Assembly: GCA_002763265.1 (NCBI GenBank)
Contig: PEZQ01000002.1
Location: 47,690-111,689, forward strand
DNA length: 64,000 bases
DNA from: an archaeon CG10_big_fil_rev_8_21_14_0_10_43_11
Lineage (GTDB): Archaea > Nanobdellota > Nanobdellia > PEZQ01
Direction: 5' to 3'
The notes under the pieces were generated by a model. It worked only from the letters and a program-made list of their open reading frames with translations, had not been told where the DNA came from and did not search any database. Within the stretch, counting starts at the first letter, position 1, and the number at the start of each line of letters is the position of its first letter. Positions 1 to 9,000 of this stretch are shown here, in pieces. The position numbers and the translations under genes were made by a program.

Positions 1-2
1 TG

Positions 3-809
3 TACAATCTCTTTTATGAATCAGTTGACTCAAAAAAACAAGTTATTGTGCTCATCCTTGATGAAATAGACCACCTTATCTCACGCGCGGGCGATGATAT
101 ACTCTACAACCTCACCCGTATTAATTCTTCTCTTAAAAACGCGCTGGTCTCCTTTGTGGGCATTAGTAATGACTTGCGTTTTACTGAACACCTTGATGCA
201 CGCATAAAGTCAGGCCTGGGTGAAGAAGAGATTATATTTTCACCCTACAACGCGTTGCAATTGCGAGATATCCTCAAAGAACGCGCGCTCCAATCATTTT
301 ATGAGGGCGTTATTGAAGATGGGGTGCTTGCAAAATGCGCGGCATACGCTGCTCGCGAGCATGGAGATGCGCGGCGCGCGCTTGATTTATTACGCGTTGC
401 AGGCGAGCTCTCTGAGCGCGAAGCATCTCCTAAAATCCTTGAGCTTCATATTGACCTTGCTGATGAGAAAGTGGAAAAAGACCGTTTATACGAAGCCGTT
501 ATCAGGCAGCCCAAACAAAGTCAGCTCGTTACCTATGCTATCATGGCATATTACGAGGAGCAGGACACGCCTGCTTTCACTGGTGATATTTATTCCATCT
601 ATAAAGGCCTTTGCGAATCCCTCGGAATAAAACCCCTTACCCAGCGCAGAATTTCAGACTTGATTACTGAACTCGATATGCTGGGAATAATCAACGCCAA
701 AGTGATCTCCCACGGCCGCTATGGGCGAAAGCGGGAGATCACCCTCTCCCTACCCCCCAACACCTTTAGCAAGTTGCAGCTTCTTCTCAAAAATGAGCTG
801 GAATCCTGA
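3..809 (+). CDS. orc1: Orc1/Cdc6 replication initiator, 5' truncated by window edge
   Basis: AAA+ origin-binding and helicase-loading protein, C-terminal two thirds only. The reading frame is open back to base 3, so the GTG at 48 is internal and the true start lies outside the window. A Walker B stretch (VLILDEID) opens the visible part. Sensor 1 (GISNDL) and the sensor 2 / lid region with HGDARRALDLL follow. The last roughly 85 residues form a winged helix ending in the basic GRYGRKREI wing typical of archaeal Orc1. It lies 158 bp upstream of both DNA polymerase D subunits on the same strand, an arrangement known from Euryarchaeota where the origin is close to this gene. The origin, if here, would be left of the window; no origin-recognition-box-like repeats were seen in 810-967. 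Confidence 0.95.
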   Translation, partial: YNLFYESVDSKKQVIVLILDEIDHLISRAGDDILYNLTRINSSLKNALVSFVGISNDLRFTEHLDARIKSGLGEEEIIFSPYNALQLRDILKERALQSFYEGVIEDGVLAKCAAYAAREHGDARRALDLLRVAGELSEREASPKILELHIDLADEKVEKDRLYEAVIRQPKQSQLVTYAIMAYYEEQDTPAFTGDIYSIYKGLCESLGIKPLTQRRISDLITELDMLGIINAKVISHGRYGRKREITLSLPPNTFSKLQLLLKNELES

Positions 810-967
810 GAAGAACTGCTACCCCTCTTGCAAAGTGAATCTTCTCAAAAACCCGCGCTTCGGCGTTGATTATTCAAATACGCACTAGTCGCCACAATCA
901 TTTTTTTATAGCCTCATCAGGTGTGTTCGCATACCTTCCCGTATTGCTCTTGCCGGTGTTTGTTTAG

Positions 968-2413
968 ATGAAAAAAATTCTTGACCATATGAAACTCAAA
1001 GGATATCTCCCTAGTCCCGAGCTTCTCAAACTCCCTGAATCTGAGCTCACTCGCTTTGTTGAAACACTCACTCCCGCGTCAGGAATGAATATCCTTACTC
1101 AAGACCTGTACACTAAATACAAACAGCAAAATCCGGCCACCAAAAAAATTGATTTAGGCTCGTCAAAAGTTGAAATAATCCGTTCGTTTGGACTCAATAA
1201 ATCTGTGAGTTCTACTAATAGTTTTGTTTCATTTTACAATTATCGTTTTGCGCGACTCAGCGAGTTTGTTAAGCGACGCCCGGAAATGCAGAGTGCTGTC
1301 TCAATTAAACACCTTTCTGACACAAATGCGTCTGGTGACGTCAAATTTGTGGGAATGATTGTTGATATTAGGTACACCAGTAATCAAAACGCAATTCTTG
1401 AAATTGAAGACCCCACCGGAGGGACGCGCGTTCTGGTTGCAAACAGCAAAAAAGAACTTTTCTTAAAAGTCAAAGAACTCGTGCTTGATGAAGTAATTGG
1501 TGTTATTGGTTCGCGAAAAGGAAATATTGTGTTTGCAAACGACCTTGTTTTTCCTGATATTCCGTCTTCATTTGAATACAAACGCGCGCCGGATAATGTG
1601 ACTGCCGCGTTTGTTTCTGATGTGCACATCGGTTCAGTTGATTTTTTGCCTGATAAGTTTCAAAAATTCATTGACTGGACGCGCGGGCGTGTGGGCACTG
1701 AAAAGAACAAAACTGATGCAGAACGATTGGCATACGTGTTTGTGACAGGTGACCTTGTTGATGGTGTGGGTATCTACCCAAACCAGGACGAAGAACTGAA
1801 TATCAAAGATATCTACGCACAGTATGATGCCTTTGAAGAATATATCAAACAAATCCCCGACCACATCAATGTTATTATGTGCCCTGGCAATCATGACGCA
1901 GTTCGTCTTGAAGAACCTCAGCCAGTTCTTGGCGCAAATTTGCTCAAAACTCTTTGTCAATACAAGAATGTCACGCTTGTTTCAAACCCATCTTTTCTTA
2001 CTATTCATGGTATTGACGGGTTTTCCGGGCTCAAAACCCTTATGTACCATGGTTACTCCCTTGACCATTACTGTGCTGAAAATGAATACATACGAAACAA
2101 GGGGGGTTATGACAATATTGGTTTTGCTATGGAGTTCTTGCTGCGAAAACGCCACCTTTCTCCAACACACTCTGCGTCCCCCTTTATTTCAGGTTCAGAA
2201 GACAGTCTTATTATTGACCCTGTTCCTGACATTTTTGTTGCAGGCCACACCCACAAAGGTGCGGTGCACAAATACAAGCACATTGATGTGCTGAGCTCTT
2301 CATGTTTTCAAAAAGCAACGAGTTTTCAAGAAAAACTAGGCCACCACCCAAACCCCGGCGTTGTTCCGCTTCTCAACCTTAAAACACGCCACGTGACGGT
2401 GATGGAAACATAG
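968..2413 (+). CDS. polB: DNA polymerase D small subunit (DP1), exonuclease
   Basis: Small subunit of the heterodimeric archaeal replicative polymerase PolD, 481 aa; it supplies the 3'-5' proofreading nuclease. An OB-fold lies around residues 110-190. The Mre11-like calcineurin phosphoesterase domain fills residues 210-480 with all metal motifs intact: SDVHIGS (about 216), VTGDLVDG (about 258), PGNHDAVR (about 306) and AGHTHKG (about 425). It is somewhat shorter than the 600-plus residues of many euryarchaeal DP1 proteins, because the N-terminal linker is reduced. A T-rich TATA-like stretch is seen at 901-912. DP2 follows after 55 bp on the same strand. Confidence 0.96.
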   Translation: MKKILDHMKLKGYLPSPELLKLPESELTRFVETLTPASGMNILTQDLYTKYKQQNPATKKIDLGSSKVEIIRSFGLNKSVSSTNSFVSFYNYRFARLSEFVKRRPEMQSAVSIKHLSDTNASGDVKFVGMIVDIRYTSNQNAILEIEDPTGGTRVLVANSKKELFLKVKELVLDEVIGVIGSRKGNIVFANDLVFPDIPSSFEYKRAPDNVTAAFVSDVHIGSVDFLPDKFQKFIDWTRGRVGTEKNKTDAERLAYVFVTGDLVDGVGIYPNQDEELNIKDIYAQYDAFEEYIKQIPDHINVIMCPGNHDAVRLEEPQPVLGANLLKTLCQYKNVTLVSNPSFLTIHGIDGFSGLKTLMYHGYSLDHYCAENEYIRNKGGYDNIGFAMEFLLRKRHLSPTHSASPFISGSEDSLIIDPVPDIFVAGHTHKGAVHKYKHIDVLSSSCFQKATSFQEKLGHHPNPGVVPLLNLKTRHVTVMET

Positions 2414-2428
2414 TGCACTATGTGCTAA

Positions 2429-2444
2429 ACAAACGTTTTTATTC
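2429..2444 (+). promoter_or_regulatory. TATA-type promoter of DP2
   Basis: The 16-mer ACAAACGTTTTTATTC ends 25 bp before the DP2 start codon, correct for a TATA box of a leaderless archaeal transcript. The identical 16-mer occurs at 19803-19818 upstream of rqcH. Promoter function is inferred from position and composition. Confidence 0.5.
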
Positions 2445-2468
2445 AATTGAACATTTCGAATCAACACT

Positions 2469-5400
2469 ATGGTTGTCGCATCACCGGTGATGCAGGAATA
2501 TTTTGCCACTCTTGAAAAACAAGCCCTTGTAGAGTATGAACTTGCCCGCGCTGCGCGCAAAAAAGGACGTGACCCAAAGCCTCATGTAGAGGTTACCCTT
2601 GCGCGAAACATTGGCGAGCGAATTGAAGGGCTTATTTCAGCACTCTACCCTACGATTGCAAATACCGGGCTTGCAAACGCAATTCTTGAACTTGAACATA
2701 AATATGACCAAGGCGATTGGCGCGTTGCGTTTGCTATTGCAAAACAGTGCGCTCATGGCGTGTTTATCACGCTCAAATCACGCGAGGAGTATATGGACCT
2801 TGGTACGCGAGTGGGTCTTGCGTATCTCACTCAAGGAACAGTGTCTGCACCTCTTGAAGGTATTGTGGGTATTAAAGCAAAGAAACGCAAAGATGGCAAA
2901 GAGTATTTAGCCGTATATTATGCGGGCCCAATTCGTGCAGCAGGAGGAACTCCTATGACTGTTTCTGTGGTGCTTGTTGATTACTTGCGTGAATTACTTG
3001 GCTATGCTGAATATGACCCTACTGATGATGAGATAAAACGCTACTACCATGAGCTTGAGATGTATAATGACCGCGTGTCGCGATTGCAATACTTTCCTTC
3101 TCAAGAGGAAGTCCAGTTTCTTGTGAAAAACATGCCCATTGAGATTAATGGTTCGCCAACATCCAAACGTGAAGTTTTGATTTACAAAGATGTGGAGCGC
3201 GTTGAAACCGCCCAAATTCGTGGGGGTATGTGTCTTGCCCTTGCTGAAGGTGTTGCTGGTCGCGCAAAAAAATTGTGGGGCGGTCTTGCACGTTTTACTG
3301 ATTTTGATTTTTCGCGCTGGGATTTTCTCAAAGAATTTCTTGATTTGCAAAAAAAACAGTACGCGCACGCTGAAAATGACACTAATGAAACACAAGAAGA
3401 TACAGGGATTAAAGTAAAACCCTCGTTTAAATATCTTCGCGACGCGGTTGCAGGCCGCCCGGTGTTTTCATTTCCCTCACACCCCGCAGGATTTCGCATA
3501 CGCTATGGTCGAACCCGCGTTTCAGGGGTGGAAGCATATGGATTTAACCCGACAACCGGGTTTGTGCTCAATAAATTTCTTGCTATTGGTACGCAGCTCT
3601 CTATTGAACGACCTGGAAAAGGTTGTACGGTCACTACGTGTGAAGTTATTCGCGGACCAGTTGTTAAACTCACCGCGGGTGATGTGGTGCGCGTTGATAC
3701 TATGGAGGTGTATGAAAAGCACAAGTATGACATTGCTGAAGTTCTTTTCCTTGGCGATGTTTTGGTTAATTTTGGCGCGTTTCGCGAACACAAACATGTT
3801 CTTGTACCTTCACCTTTTGTTGAAGAATGGTGGGCTCTTGAACTGGAATCAAAAGCGCCTGATTCAGCACTTGCCGAGCGCTTTGTTAAAAGCCCCTTTC
3901 AAGAAATAGGGTACGATGAGGCAAAAGCGATTTCACGAAAATTTGACATTCCTCTTCACCCTTCTTTTACGTTTCACTGGAACCTCCTCTCTGCTGATGA
4001 CCTGCGCATTCTTGTTAATGCTGTTTGCGCGCCAACCCCGCTGCAGCTTGCCCGCACAGACAATCTTACCCTTAAAGCATCAAACGAGCTTAAGCGCGTG
4101 CTTGAAACCGCGCTTATTCCTCATCGGGTATCTCCAGGTGTGCTGATTGTTGAACATGATAATGCGCGTGCACTTCTTGATACTCTTGGGGGTGAAGATG
4201 GTTTTGATGCAATTACTACGGCGCTTGCCCGTGACAACGATGCATCTATTTTGCGCGCGAAGAAATCCGCGCTTACTATTCTTAACACGGTCGCCCCTTT
4301 TGCGCTTCGGGATACTGCCGGTTTCACGCTTGGCGCGCGCATGGGCCGCCCGGAAAAAGCAAAAATGCGAAAAATGACTGCGTCACCGCATATGTTGTTT
4401 CCTGTTGGTGAGCAAGGTGGCCGTTTTCGCTCGCTTAATTCAGCGTTTGAGCAGGGTTTTATCCTATCTGATTTTCCGCTTCGCTATTGCGACGCGTGCA
4501 GTTCCATGACTTTTCTTAATGTGTGTGAAAAATGCGGGGCAATTACAAAACACTGGAACACCTGCCGGCGCTGTAAGACAAGCACGTCAGATACGTTTCA
4601 CTGCCTTCCTCACAAAGCGCTGAGCCCTGAAGAAAAAGAAAGTTATCGCACATCGCCATTTGAGCGGCGCGCAATTGACACCACGGCCCTTGTAAATTCT
4701 GCACTTGAAAAGCTGAGGGTTCTTGACACTAACACGCTTGGCAATGGTTTTTCAACACTTAATTTTCTTGTCAAAGGGGTTAAAGGCGTGACAAATGAAA
4801 CAAAAACCATGGAGATTATTGAAAAAGGCATTCTTCGCGCAAAAAACAACGTGTTTGTGAACAAGGATGGGACTATGCGTCTTGATATGACGCAGTTACC
4901 GGTCACACACTTTAAACCAATTGAGATAGGCACATCAGTAGCGCGGCTCACTGAGCTTGGATACACCCACGACATTTCAGGCAAACCCCTCTCACACGCG
5001 CAGCAAATTCTTGAAATTAGACCGCAAGACATCATACTTCCCGCGTGCCAGGAACTTCCTGAAACAGACACGCGAAGAGACGTGCTTAATATCACCCGTT
5101 TTCTTGATGGATTACTCAAAGCAGTCTATGGACTTGATGCGCACTATGCAATTACACGCACAGATGACCTTGCAGGTGTGCTCTGCATCGCGCTTGCGCC
5201 TCACACATCAGCAGGCACATTATGTCGCATTATTGGTTTTTCAAAAACACAAGGCGGGCTTGCTCATCCTCTCTTGCATGCTGCAACACGTCGTGATTGC
5301 GATGGGGATGAAGTTGGTTTCATGTTATTGCTTGATGCATTCATCAATTTTTCTCATGATTACTTACCAAATCAGCGCGGCACAAAAAACATGGATTGCC

Positions 5401-6050
5401 CGCTTGTTCTTGCACTGTCACTTGACCCCTCAGTTATTGATGATGAAGTATTTAACATGGATGTGGTCTGGCAGTATCCCCTCTCATTTTATGAAGACAC
5501 ACTTGTGTTCAAAGAACCGTCAGAGGTCAGCTTACGTGTTGTTGAAAACTTGCTTGAAACGCCTGAACAATTTGAGGGATATGGCTACACGCACCCGGTT
5601 GATAACTTTAACAACGGCATTCGCGTAAGCGCGTACAAAACATTACCCACTATGGATGATAAGGTTGAAAAACAAATGGATTTGGCCTTTAAAGTGCGCT
5701 CTATTGATGTTGCGCAAGTTGCAACCCTTGTTATTGAAAAACATTTACTTCGTGATATCAAAGGTAACTTGCGAAAATTTTCTTCACAAGGCTTTCGCTG
5801 CATTGCATGCAATGAAAAGTTTCGCCGCGTCCCGCTTCGGGGTAACTGCACGCGGTGCAGCGGAAAAATTGTTCTTACTATTCATGAAGGAAGCGTGCTC
5901 AAATACGTGAACCAGTGTCTTGACTTGTCCTCACACTATAAGGTGAACACATATCTTAAACAATCCATTGACGTGCTTCGCCAGCGTCTTGAAAGCGTGT
6001 TTGCCCAGGACCCTGAAAAACAAGAAAAACTTAGCAACTTTTTTACATAG
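2469..6050 (+). CDS. polC: DNA polymerase D large catalytic subunit (DP2)
   Basis: Catalytic subunit of PolD, 1193 aa, full length and unsplit, with no intein. The double-psi beta-barrel catalytic centre carries the acidic signature RRDCDGDE near residue 942, followed by the conserved NQRGTKNMDCPL segment. An internal zinc module with CDAC, CEKCG and CRRC pairs lies around 671-705, and a C-terminal zinc ribbon (CIAC ... CTRC) around 1111-1130. The protein ends in QEKLSNFF, an exact PCNA-interaction box (QxxLxxFF), so it should dock on the sliding clamp. The start follows a TATA-like box by about 29 bp and has no strong ribosome-binding site. The 3' end overlaps the convergent permease gene by 8 bp. 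Confidence 0.97.
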   Translation: MVVASPVMQEYFATLEKQALVEYELARAARKKGRDPKPHVEVTLARNIGERIEGLISALYPTIANTGLANAILELEHKYDQGDWRVAFAIAKQCAHGVFITLKSREEYMDLGTRVGLAYLTQGTVSAPLEGIVGIKAKKRKDGKEYLAVYYAGPIRAAGGTPMTVSVVLVDYLRELLGYAEYDPTDDEIKRYYHELEMYNDRVSRLQYFPSQEEVQFLVKNMPIEINGSPTSKREVLIYKDVERVETAQIRGGMCLALAEGVAGRAKKLWGGLARFTDFDFSRWDFLKEFLDLQKKQYAHAENDTNETQEDTGIKVKPSFKYLRDAVAGRPVFSFPSHPAGFRIRYGRTRVSGVEAYGFNPTTGFVLNKFLAIGTQLSIERPGKGCTVTTCEVIRGPVVKLTAGDVVRVDTMEVYEKHKYDIAEVLFLGDVLVNFGAFREHKHVLVPSPFVEEWWALELESKAPDSALAERFVKSPFQEIGYDEAKAISRKFDIPLHPSFTFHWNLLSADDLRILVNAVCAPTPLQLARTDNLTLKASNELKRVLETALIPHRVSPGVLIVEHDNARALLDTLGGEDGFDAITTALARDNDASILRAKKSALTILNTVAPFALRDTAGFTLGARMGRPEKAKMRKMTASPHMLFPVGEQGGRFRSLNSAFEQGFILSDFPLRYCDACSSMTFLNVCEKCGAITKHWNTCRRCKTSTSDTFHCLPHKALSPEEKESYRTSPFERRAIDTTALVNSALEKLRVLDTNTLGNGFSTLNFLVKGVKGVTNETKTMEIIEKGILRAKNNVFVNKDGTMRLDMTQLPVTHFKPIEIGTSVARLTELGYTHDISGKPLSHAQQILEIRPQDIILPACQELPETDTRRDVLNITRFLDGLLKAVYGLDAHYAITRTDDLAGVLCIALAPHTSAGTLCRIIGFSKTQGGLAHPLLHAATRRDCDGDEVGFMLLLDAFINFSHDYLPNQRGTKNMDCPLVLALSLDPSVIDDEVFNMDVVWQYPLSFYEDTLVFKEPSEVSLRVVENLLETPEQFEGYGYTHPVDNFNNGIRVSAYKTLPTMDDKVEKQMDLAFKVRSIDVAQVATLVIEKHLLRDIKGNLRKFSSQGFRCIACNEKFRRVPLRGNCTRCSGKIVLTIHEGSVLKYVNQCLDLSSHYKVNTYLKQSIDVLRQRLESVFAQDPEKQEKLSNFFT

Positions 6051-7215
6051 CGCGCAGTACATACCCTATGAGGGTTGGCACAATAAGACAACCCATAGCA
6101 TGACTTTTCATACTTTTTGAGCGAATCGCAACGCGTGAAATAAGAGCACCGCTCACGCACACCACTACACCAAGCACGCCGTTTGATACGAAGTTAAGCA
6201 TGAGTATCGCAAAAACAACTATGCGCACAAGATGTCCATAGTTAAGGGTTGCAATGTGTTTGATAATACGCGTGCCAAAACGCAGACACACAAAGAAACT
6301 AACTACCGCGCTCAAAAAACCAGCCACAAACAAAAACAACATGCTTTGCGCACTCAGTACAAAGAATTCCTGCATGATAACAAGCACACCGCTTCGCGCG
6401 CTTCCTGCAAAAAAGAGCGTAAGAAGAGAAATAAACACATCAGCAACATTAATTGCGCCAAGCCTGACGAGAAACTCATTTTCATCTTTTTTTGAATAAA
6501 GCACTACACTTGCTTGTGTTGGCCCAATCGCAGGCACAACCCCCAGTATAATACCGCTTACCACGCCAAACACGCCTGCTTTGAGCAAGTCTTTTTTCTC
6601 AAGAGGAAGTCCATAACTTTCACGCTGCAAAACAGGTTGTGTGCGCTGGTGCTCCCACATAATACCAAGACCAAAAAGCCCGCTAAACAAGCTGAGCAAA
6701 GGAAAACTAAGCGTGCTGTTAAGTGCAAAAAGACCGAGTATGCCACTTGCAAAGAACACAAACAGCGCTTCTTTTTTTGCATCCAAAAAAAGCAAATGCG
6801 CGCTAATGCCTGCAAGCAAAATCCACGCATAGTCCGCAAGAAAGGTGAACAATACGGGAAGCACAACACCTAATACTGGAGTGAGTGCAAGAAACGCGCT
6901 TGTGCCAACAAGCCCGCCAAATGCGGTTAATTTCAAGGCGCGCACACCGCTTCCTTCAAGAAACATTCGATTTCCAGCAAAGGTTGAAAGCGCGCTTGAC
7001 TCTTCTCCTGCACCAAAAACGATTGCTGGAATAAAATCAAAAAAATTGTGCGCCACACTCATACTCATCAAGAACACAGCAAACACAAGGTTGCCTTCAA
7101 ACAGGCTTACAAGTGAGAGCACAAACGCGACGGTATTAATATGCAAGCCCGGTACGATGCCAGTGACTATTCCGGTAAGTGCTCCTGCAAGTATTGCACC
7201 AAAAAACAATATCAC
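6043..7215 (-). CDS. TctA/DUF112-family membrane permease
   Basis: Polytopic membrane protein, 390 aa with about ten hydrophobic helices. The N-terminal GIVPGLHINT and the internal VPAIGPTQAS resemble the paired Gly-Pro motifs of the tripartite tricarboxylate transporter large permease (TctA, Pfam TctA/DUF112). Archaeal members are shorter than the roughly 500-residue bacterial permeases and usually, as here, lack neighbouring TctB and TctC genes. The substrate cannot be named. It is the last gene of a leftward run behind the AK6-type kinase (29 bp gap) and overlaps the DP2 3' end by 8 bp. Confidence 0.75.
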   Translation of the reverse strand: MILFFGAILAGALTGIVTGIVPGLHINTVAFVLSLVSLFEGNLVFAVFLMSMSVAHNFFDFIPAIVFGAGEESSALSTFAGNRMFLEGSGVRALKLTAFGGLVGTSAFLALTPVLGVVLPVLFTFLADYAWILLAGISAHLLFLDAKKEALFVFFASGILGLFALNSTLSFPLLSLFSGLFGLGIMWEHQRTQPVLQRESYGLPLEKKDLLKAGVFGVVSGIILGVVPAIGPTQASVVLYSKKDENEFLVRLGAINVADVFISLLTLFFAGSARSGVLVIMQEFFVLSAQSMLFLFVAGFLSAVVSFFVCLRFGTRIIKHIATLNYGHLVRIVVFAILMLNFVSNGVLGVVVCVSGALISRVAIRSKSMKSHAMGCLIVPTLIGYVLRAM

Positions 7216-7244
7216 GGTTGTGCGTGATTTTTTTTTGTTGATAT

Positions 7245-7739
7245 TTATAGTTTTATGTGCTTTGAAGTATCAACGTGAGAAATGTGCTCTTTGAGAAGCG
7301 CAACTGTTTTTCTCAGTAAACGTGTGGTAGTGTCAACTTCAAGAATTCTGTGACCCCGGTCAAACGCGTCTGCGCCGCACACATTCATGATTTCAGATTC
7401 AAGATTATCTGCAATTTTTTGTTTTGAATACCCACGCGCTTCAAGACGCTTTTTTAAGACGCGCGGCGCGCAACGCACTACAATGCATACATCACCTATG
7501 CGTTTAGGTGCGTAATGGGATAAGTGAGAATCAATAACTCCTTCTCTGGCACCAAGCATGGTTTCGAGTTTGTCTTCATCAATTACAAGCGTGCCATCCC
7601 TGTCTTTTGAGTCAATGAGTTCAGAACATTTTTTAATAAGCGCGTTTACATCAATGTAGACAAGACCAAGCGTTTTTGCAAGGCGTTTTGCAATGCTTGT
7701 TTTTCCTGCGCCGGGTGTTCCTGTTACCATAACTCTCAT
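7245..7739 (-). CDS. AK6/Fap7-type adenylate kinase family NTPase
   Basis: Small P-loop kinase, 164 aa, with Walker A GTPGAGKTS at residues 6-14. The short NMP-binding segment, the DGTLVIDEDKL region and the RCAPRVLKKRLEARGY lid-like segment match archaeal AK6/Fap7. In yeast and archaea this family interconverts adenine nucleotides and helps release ribosomal protein S14/uS11 during small-subunit maturation; the role here is inferred from family. It follows the first phosphoesterase gene by 2 bp on the same strand, so the two are probably co-transcribed. Confidence 0.88.
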   Translation of the reverse strand: MRVMVTGTPGAGKTSIAKRLAKTLGLVYIDVNALIKKCSELIDSKDRDGTLVIDEDKLETMLGAREGVIDSHLSHYAPKRIGDVCIVVRCAPRVLKKRLEARGYSKQKIADNLESEIMNVCGADAFDRGHRILEVDTTTRLLRKTVALLKEHISHVDTSKHIKL

Positions 7740-7741
7740 AG

Positions 7742-8362
7742 TTAGACCTCAATAACAATGCCTCGTGGTCCGGCATTAATAACGCGTGTTGTTCCTATGA
7801 TTTCTTCTTGTTCAAATGTTTCGTGCAGGTGTCCGCATAGTGCAAGGGTTGGCTGCAATTTTTCAATCATGTTCCTCACCGCTCTGCTTCCTGCATGAAA
7901 TCCAATATTATCCAGTGTTGTGCCATGGGGAGGTTCGTGCACAACCATGACTTTTTTTGATAATCCTTCAAGCGAGTTATGCGCTTTTTCAAGCATGTTT
8001 TCAATGGTTTTATCATCCTCGGCACAAAACCCCAATTGGGTTGCAGCGCATCCAAAAAAGCCTACATCACCAATCTTTGTCGAATACCCATGCAAGTGCT
8101 TTACTGTTCCTTCATATGCCCGCGCAAAAAAATCAGTTGTTGAAATTGGCTCATGATTGCCTGGAATCAAAAGCACATACAAACCAGCATCAGCAAAGGG
8201 CTTGAACAAGCCATCAACTTCCATATTAAAGAAGGTGATATCTCCGCATAAGACAACTGCATCAACTTTTTCGCGTTTTGCCTTTGCAACAAGACGTTTT
8301 ACTGCGCGCACGTCTCCGTGAATGTCTGATGCTGCAAGGATGCGCGTCTTTTTTTCCATCAT
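7742..8362 (-). CDS. Calcineurin-like phosphoesterase (first of tandem pair)
   Basis: Metallophosphoesterase, 206 aa. The dinuclear-metal motifs are complete and in order: SDIHGD, LCGDITFF, PGNHEP, VHEPPHG and CGHLHE. The compact size fits the YfcE/MJ0936-like archaeal class, for which cyclic or simple phosphodiester substrates are reported; the physiological substrate is unknown. It lies in a tight leftward group with the kinase gene downstream and a paralogous phosphoesterase upstream. Confidence 0.88.
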   Translation of the reverse strand: MMEKKTRILAASDIHGDVRAVKRLVAKAKREKVDAVVLCGDITFFNMEVDGLFKPFADAGLYVLLIPGNHEPISTTDFFARAYEGTVKHLHGYSTKIGDVGFFGCAATQLGFCAEDDKTIENMLEKAHNSLEGLSKKVMVVHEPPHGTTLDNIGFHAGSRAVRNMIEKLQPTLALCGHLHETFEQEEIIGTTRVINAGPRGIVIEV

Positions 8363-8400
8363 GTAACAACGCGAGGGTCACTGCTTTTAAACGCTTTGTT

Positions 8401-8994
8401 TTACAATTCTAAGAGCACGCCTTGTTTTCCTAAGCTGATAAGTGTTGTTCTTCCAAAAATGCTTACTTTTCCTGCGTTTTCATGGATATGGCCGGCAAGC
8501 ACCATAAGCGGCTCTTCTTTTTCAATAAAATCGCGCAACGCCCTGCTTCCCGTGTGTGTTCCTGAACGCGTGGTGTCAATGCCTGTTTTGTAGGGTGGGG
8601 CGTGGCTTGCAATAATCAATTTTTTTGCGCCGTGTGCAGTCTCTAAAACACGTGTTATCTCGTTTTCAGTGCGTTCTCCGGGCGTGCCAAATGGGGTGGG
8701 GTTGCTGTATCCAAGACCAAAAAATGTGTAATCCTCCAATGTTTTGAGCGTGTCATGAAACCACGTAAAACCATACTGTGTGCATACGCGTTTGACATCT
8801 TTTGCGCGCTCATTGTTTCCGGGCATGACCCACAATTTTTCTTTAAGCGGTGCGAGTGCGCGTGCAATTTCTTCAAGACCTTCTTCTAAATCAGTAAGGT
8901 CTCCTGCAAGAATGAATACATCAGCATCCATACGTATGATTTCTCTTGTGCGCTCAAGGTCAACGTGAATATCTGAAAACGCAAACACTTTCAT
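8401..8994 (-). CDS. Calcineurin-like phosphoesterase (second of tandem pair)
   Basis: Paralogue of the neighbouring phosphoesterase, 197 aa. Metal motifs SDIHVD, AGDLTD, SHAPPY and GHIHEN are present, but the central GNHE is PGNNER, so the histidine that normally contacts the phosphate is replaced by Asn. This variation also occurs in some YfcE-like relatives, so activity is not excluded. It starts 6 bp after the stop of the upstream PINc-KH ATPase gene and is probably translated from the same message. The substrate is unknown. Confidence 0.86.
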   Translation of the reverse strand: MKVFAFSDIHVDLERTREIIRMDADVFILAGDLTDLEEGLEEIARALAPLKEKLWVMPGNNERAKDVKRVCTQYGFTWFHDTLKTLEDYTFFGLGYSNPTPFGTPGERTENEITRVLETAHGAKKLIIASHAPPYKTGIDTTRSGTHTGSRALRDFIEKEEPLMVLAGHIHENAGKVSIFGRTTLISLGKQGVLLEL

Positions 8995-9000
8995 GGGGTA

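Noticed and set aside
810..967. Origin of replication or structured RNA between orc1 and DP1
   Set aside because: Only a TATA-like T-rich stretch is seen; no repeats, long palindromes or known RNA motifs.
2469..6050. Possible intein or split in the DP2 gene
   Set aside because: The frame is continuous through the catalytic and zinc motifs and no intein blocks (Cys start, HNF/HNC end) are inserted.
6232..6873. Plus-strand ORFs inside the permease region, Lys/Asn/Thr-rich
   Set aside because: They are antisense frames of the TctA-like permease; compositions are low complexity with no domain, while the minus-strand frame has continuous membrane helices and motifs.
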